This document shows positions 61,263 to 64,000 of a DNA stretch of 64,000 nucleotides, piece by piece (positions within the stretch are counted from its first letter, which is position 1; each line of letters begins with the position of its first letter). The notes under the pieces are model-generated. The model did no database searches. It saw nothing but the letters and a program-made list of their open reading frames with translations, and was not told the DNA's origin. Source of the stretch: Treponema sp. UBA4873 (GTDB lineage Bacteria > Spirochaetota > Spirochaetia > Treponematales > Treponemataceae). The stretch lies in contig DHDP01000002.1 in assembly GCA_002399405.1 (NCBI GenBank), positions 1 to 64,000 on the forward strand. Direction: 5' to 3'. The position numbers were made by a program, and so were the translations under genes.

Positions 61263-64000
61263 CAGCATGTCCTCCTCTTTTTCTGAACGGCAAACACTTT
61301 ATTGATAATCACATCCATATCCGGGGAGGGAATCGCAATTCCCCTTTCTTTTTTAATAACATCATAAAAATAATCGTCCATTGCGTTCTTTACCGCGTTG
61401 ATACTGTTTTCGTCCGACCAGAAATTCACTTTTGCACTTTTATCGAACAATTCATCAAACGCAAGCGCACAGGAGGAACTGACTTCCCGTACCTGCTCTG
61501 CCGGAAGTCCGAGCCCGGTAAATATCGGGTGTATAACACCGTAGCAGGCAATCGCATTGTCGTTATGCTGAATGTCTGCCGGAATATCGTCGTGTTCATG
61601 TGCCGTCAGCCGGCGCACGGTTTCTTTTACCTTTGACAGATATTCAATATCGGAAATACGTTTCTGCCGGAAATCGTCGATAACCTGCTGGATAAGGACC
61701 GAAAATTTTTCATAGAAGGCCGGATCTTCGTCCATGTTTTCATTGATCGTCTGTTTCGCCATGAATGCGATATGGTCCGCCTGCGCCGCCGTTGAAACAC
61801 CGAACGGAGGTTCTTCTTCCGCAACCAGCATCGACCGTCCTTCATCGGTGATAATATACGCCGGTTTATTAAGCTGTGTGACGGTGTCCGCATGAATATG
61901 CGTATTGAGCAGCTTCTTTATCTTCGGCTCATAATCGCGGTAATCGACCGCTTCCGCATAACGGAACTGAACCGACGTACGGAGTTTTTCAAACCGGCGC
62001 AGCGCCGTTCTGTACCGCGTCATATCGGCAGGCTCCGTCTGCATAAGGAACTGTTCGGAGGAAAGTGCGATAGAAAGCGTTTTAGCATACTCACGGAGCC
62101 GGCGGTAGAACTCGTCCCGGAGTTTTTCATCGGCGAGCAGCTGCTCATACGCTTCCTCATCATTCTTGTCCGCAATTGTTTTAAACACGGAAAGTAAATC
62201 CGAATACTGCTGCGGAAGCTGTTCCGTAATTTTCCGTATTCCGGTAACAGCACCGGCAAGATCGGCTTCGTCAAAGCCGGCCAGCGCCTCGTAGCCGGTA
62301 AGCGCACTGCTCAGGTCTTCAAGTACGTCGGCATAATCGACGATGTACCCGTACGGCTTACCTTCCGCAAGACGGTTCACCCGTGCGATTGCCTGCAGCA
62401 GAGTGTGCGCTTTCAGCGGACGGCAGAGATAGAGGACCGTATCGACAGGCGCGTCGAATCCGGTCAGCAGTTTGTCGACGACGATAATAATTTCCGGTGA
62501 CCCGCCGTTTTTGAACGAATCGATCAGGATGCGGTTATACTTTTTCTCGTCGGAATATTTTGCCATCATCTTCTTCCAGAACGCGTTCACGATGTCTGAA
62601 GGTTCATCGAGTATGTCGGTATAGGCTTCGCGTGTATCGGGAGACGAAATAAGCACATCGGCCGTTACTTCCCCGAGTTCGTCGAAGAACTGCTTGTACT
62701 TGACCGCTGATTCTTTATCAGGCGCAACGAGCTGCGCCTTGAAGCCTGTACCCTGCCAGTTTGTTTTATAGTGTTCGTTTATGTCGAACGCACGCATGTA
62801 GATAACCTGATCCGTTTTCTGCAGCATATCGGCACGCGCATATTTCTTCTTGAGGTCTGCTTTCTGTTTGTCGGTCAGATCTTCCGTATGACGCTCGAAC
62901 CACAGATCGATCGCCTCTTTATTCTGGGTCAGATTAACCAGCCGGCCTTCATACAGCAGAGGAAGGACAGCTTTGTCTTCAACCGCCTGCGAAATCGTGT
63001 ACGCCGGACGGATCAGTCCGCCGAATTTCGCAAAGCTGTTCTTTTCTTTTTTCATGAGCGGCGTTCCGGTAAAACCGATATAACACGCGCGCGGGAACAA
63101 CTGCCGCATCTTTGCCGCAAAACTGCCGAACTGGGTCCGGTGGCTTTCATCGACAAGAACGAATATATCGGCCGAATCGTCATGAAAATTGCGGACACCT
63201 GCGGCGTTGTCGAATTTGTGGACAAGCGTCGTAATGACCGACGCCTTTTTTTCTGAAACGAGATCAAGCAGATTGCGTCCCGACGTCGCGCGCACCGGCG
63301 TAAGGCCGCAGTGCTTAAACGTGTCGCCGAGCTGGATGTCAAGGTCTTCGCGGTCGGTAACAAGGACGATGCGCGGAGAAGGAAGGCCGGTACAGAACAC
63401 CAGATTTTTCGCAATCATGACCATCGTAAGCGACTTGCCGGATCCCTGTGTATGCCAGATGATGCCGCCCTGCCGGATACCGTCGGAACCGGTATGCTGA
63501 ACACGGTCAAGTGTGGATTTCGTTACGAAGTACTGCTGGTAGCGGGCAATCTTTTTTTCACCGTTGTCGAACAGTATGTAGCCGCGGATCAGTTCCAGAA
63601 ACCGGGGCTGGAAACAGAGCGAAAAGAGCGTCCTGTCCTGTGCAGTCGGAAGCCGCGCGGCACAGGAAGGAATTTCCGCCGTACGGAGCCCCAGTGCGGT
63701 ACACGCAGCCTGCGCGTCCGCCGGTGAAAAATCCGTGTGCACCGCACGGAGAAATGACGCTTCCCATTTTTTCTCCGCAGGTGTATCGGGAGCCAGTTCT
63801 TTCCAGACACTCCAGAATTTCTCAGGCGTCCCGGCCGTTGCATACGTCGCTTCATTTTTATTGACGGCGAACAGAATCTGGGTAAAGACGAACAGCTGCG
63901 GAATATAGTCGTCGGTCTGATTCCTGATGTGCTGCGTCACACCCTGTCCGACCGGCAGGGACGGCGACTTGCATTCGATGACACCAAGCGGAATGCCGTT
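61262..64000 (-). CDS. hsdR: Type I restriction endonuclease subunit R (partial)
   Basis: 913 residues visible; the N-terminus lies beyond the window edge. The frame is open to 64000 and the edge sequence GIPLGVIECKSPSL is the PD-(D/E)xK nuclease core (E-x-K). Helicase motifs follow: WHTQGSGKSLTMVM (Walker A), FVLVDESHRTQFGSF (DEAH-like), ACYIGFTGTPL (motif III), VVDKLLTGFDAPVDTVLYLC and QAIARVNRL (V, VI). C-terminal coupling region about 300 residues. Translocates DNA and cleaves unmodified foreign DNA with HsdM/HsdS, expected upstream outside the window. Confidence 0.96.
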   Translation of the reverse strand, partial: NGIPLGVIECKSPSLPVGQGVTQHIRNQTDDYIPQLFVFTQILFAVNKNEATYATAGTPEKFWSVWKELAPDTPAEKKWEASFLRAVHTDFSPADAQAACTALGLRTAEIPSCAARLPTAQDRTLFSLCFQPRFLELIRGYILFDNGEKKIARYQQYFVTKSTLDRVQHTGSDGIRQGGIIWHTQGSGKSLTMVMIAKNLVFCTGLPSPRIVLVTDREDLDIQLGDTFKHCGLTPVRATSGRNLLDLVSEKKASVITTLVHKFDNAAGVRNFHDDSADIFVLVDESHRTQFGSFAAKMRQLFPRACYIGFTGTPLMKKEKNSFAKFGGLIRPAYTISQAVEDKAVLPLLYEGRLVNLTQNKEAIDLWFERHTEDLTDKQKADLKKKYARADMLQKTDQVIYMRAFDINEHYKTNWQGTGFKAQLVAPDKESAVKYKQFFDELGEVTADVLISSPDTREAYTDILDEPSDIVNAFWKKMMAKYSDEKKYNRILIDSFKNGGSPEIIIVVDKLLTGFDAPVDTVLYLCRPLKAHTLLQAIARVNRLAEGKPYGYIVDYADVLEDLSSALTGYEALAGFDEADLAGAVTGIRKITEQLPQQYSDLLSVFKTIADKNDEEAYEQLLADEKLRDEFYRRLREYAKTLSIALSSEQFLMQTEPADMTRYRTALRRFEKLRTSVQFRYAEAVDYRDYEPKIKKLLNTHIHADTVTQLNKPAYIITDEGRSMLVAEEEPPFGVSTAAQADHIAFMAKQTINENMDEDPAFYEKFSVLIQQVIDDFRQKRISDIEYLSKVKETVRRLTAHEHDDIPADIQHNDNAIACYGVIHPIFTGLGLPAEQVREVSSSCALAFDELFDKSAKVNFWSDENSINAVKNAMDDYFYDVIKKERGIAIPSPDMDVIINKVFAVQKKRRTC

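Overview
The window (64 kb, roughly 50% GC by eye) reads as chromosome of a host-associated spirochaete, most likely a Treponema. This is inferred from gene content: a stand-alone MetG-type tRNA-binding protein, an HU-like/DUF4469 protein, split beta-galactosidase, an oleate hydratase and many small sugar-uptake and stress genes. No rRNA, tRNA, CRISPR array or intact prophage was seen.

Region by region. 0.0-1.5 kb: edge of an ISAs1-type transposase abutting a CobW/COG0523 metallochaperone with a palindrome in its leader. 1.7-8.2 kb: two small orphan genes (a miniaturised tail-collar protein and an unknown protein), a MATE exporter, and a tightly coupled three-gene minus-strand cassette: an unknown protein with an apolar N-terminus, a Hint-domain protein and a transglutaminase-like protein. 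This cassette is the best candidate here for an undescribed system. 8.2-10.3 kb: tRNA-binding protein, then a toxin-antitoxin graveyard (VapBC and HipA remnants) ending in an intact Xre/RES pair. 10.4-18.4 kb: sugar catabolic operon (GH3 glycosidase, RbsABC-type transporter) read away from a perfect 19-bp-arm dyad, with a ROK repressor that appears to use an ATT start. 18.5-21.6 kb: arginase and HtpG. 21.7-30.0 kb: membrane AraC-type regulator followed by a CUT1 sugar importer (no ATPase) and a two-subunit beta-galactosidase. 30-38.5 kb: exported unknown, ECF S component/TrkA/TrkH operon, tandem HD-GYP-like protein, FucO-type dehydrogenase with its TetR regulator, DapB. 38.5-45.7 kb: MsbA-like ABC exporter, large GH2 enzyme, VOC protein, TetR plus GH13 amylase operon.

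45.7-57.9 kb is an accessory stretch of small redox, detoxification and regulator genes (EamA exporter, flavodoxin-like reductases, PPOX, DinB-like, HxlR, TetR, oleate hydratase, two nitroreductases, VOC proteins, LuxR, GyrI-like), several with remnants beside them and with conspicuous palindromic operators. 58-64 kb looks defence-related: HU/DUF4469 protein, an Xre/ImmA-like protein whose HExxH motif is destroyed, a long repeat-bearing intergenic region, a YgjP-type metallopeptidase and the HsdR subunit of a type I restriction system that runs off the window.

Recurring themes: (i) sugar import coupled to glycosidases; (ii) regulators sitting next to near-perfect palindromes; (iii) several genes whose -10 box lies only 6-8 nt upstream of the start codon, suggesting leaderless transcripts; (iv) two small dispersed repeats, one of about 50 bp present at 45.7 kb and inverted at 60.2 kb.
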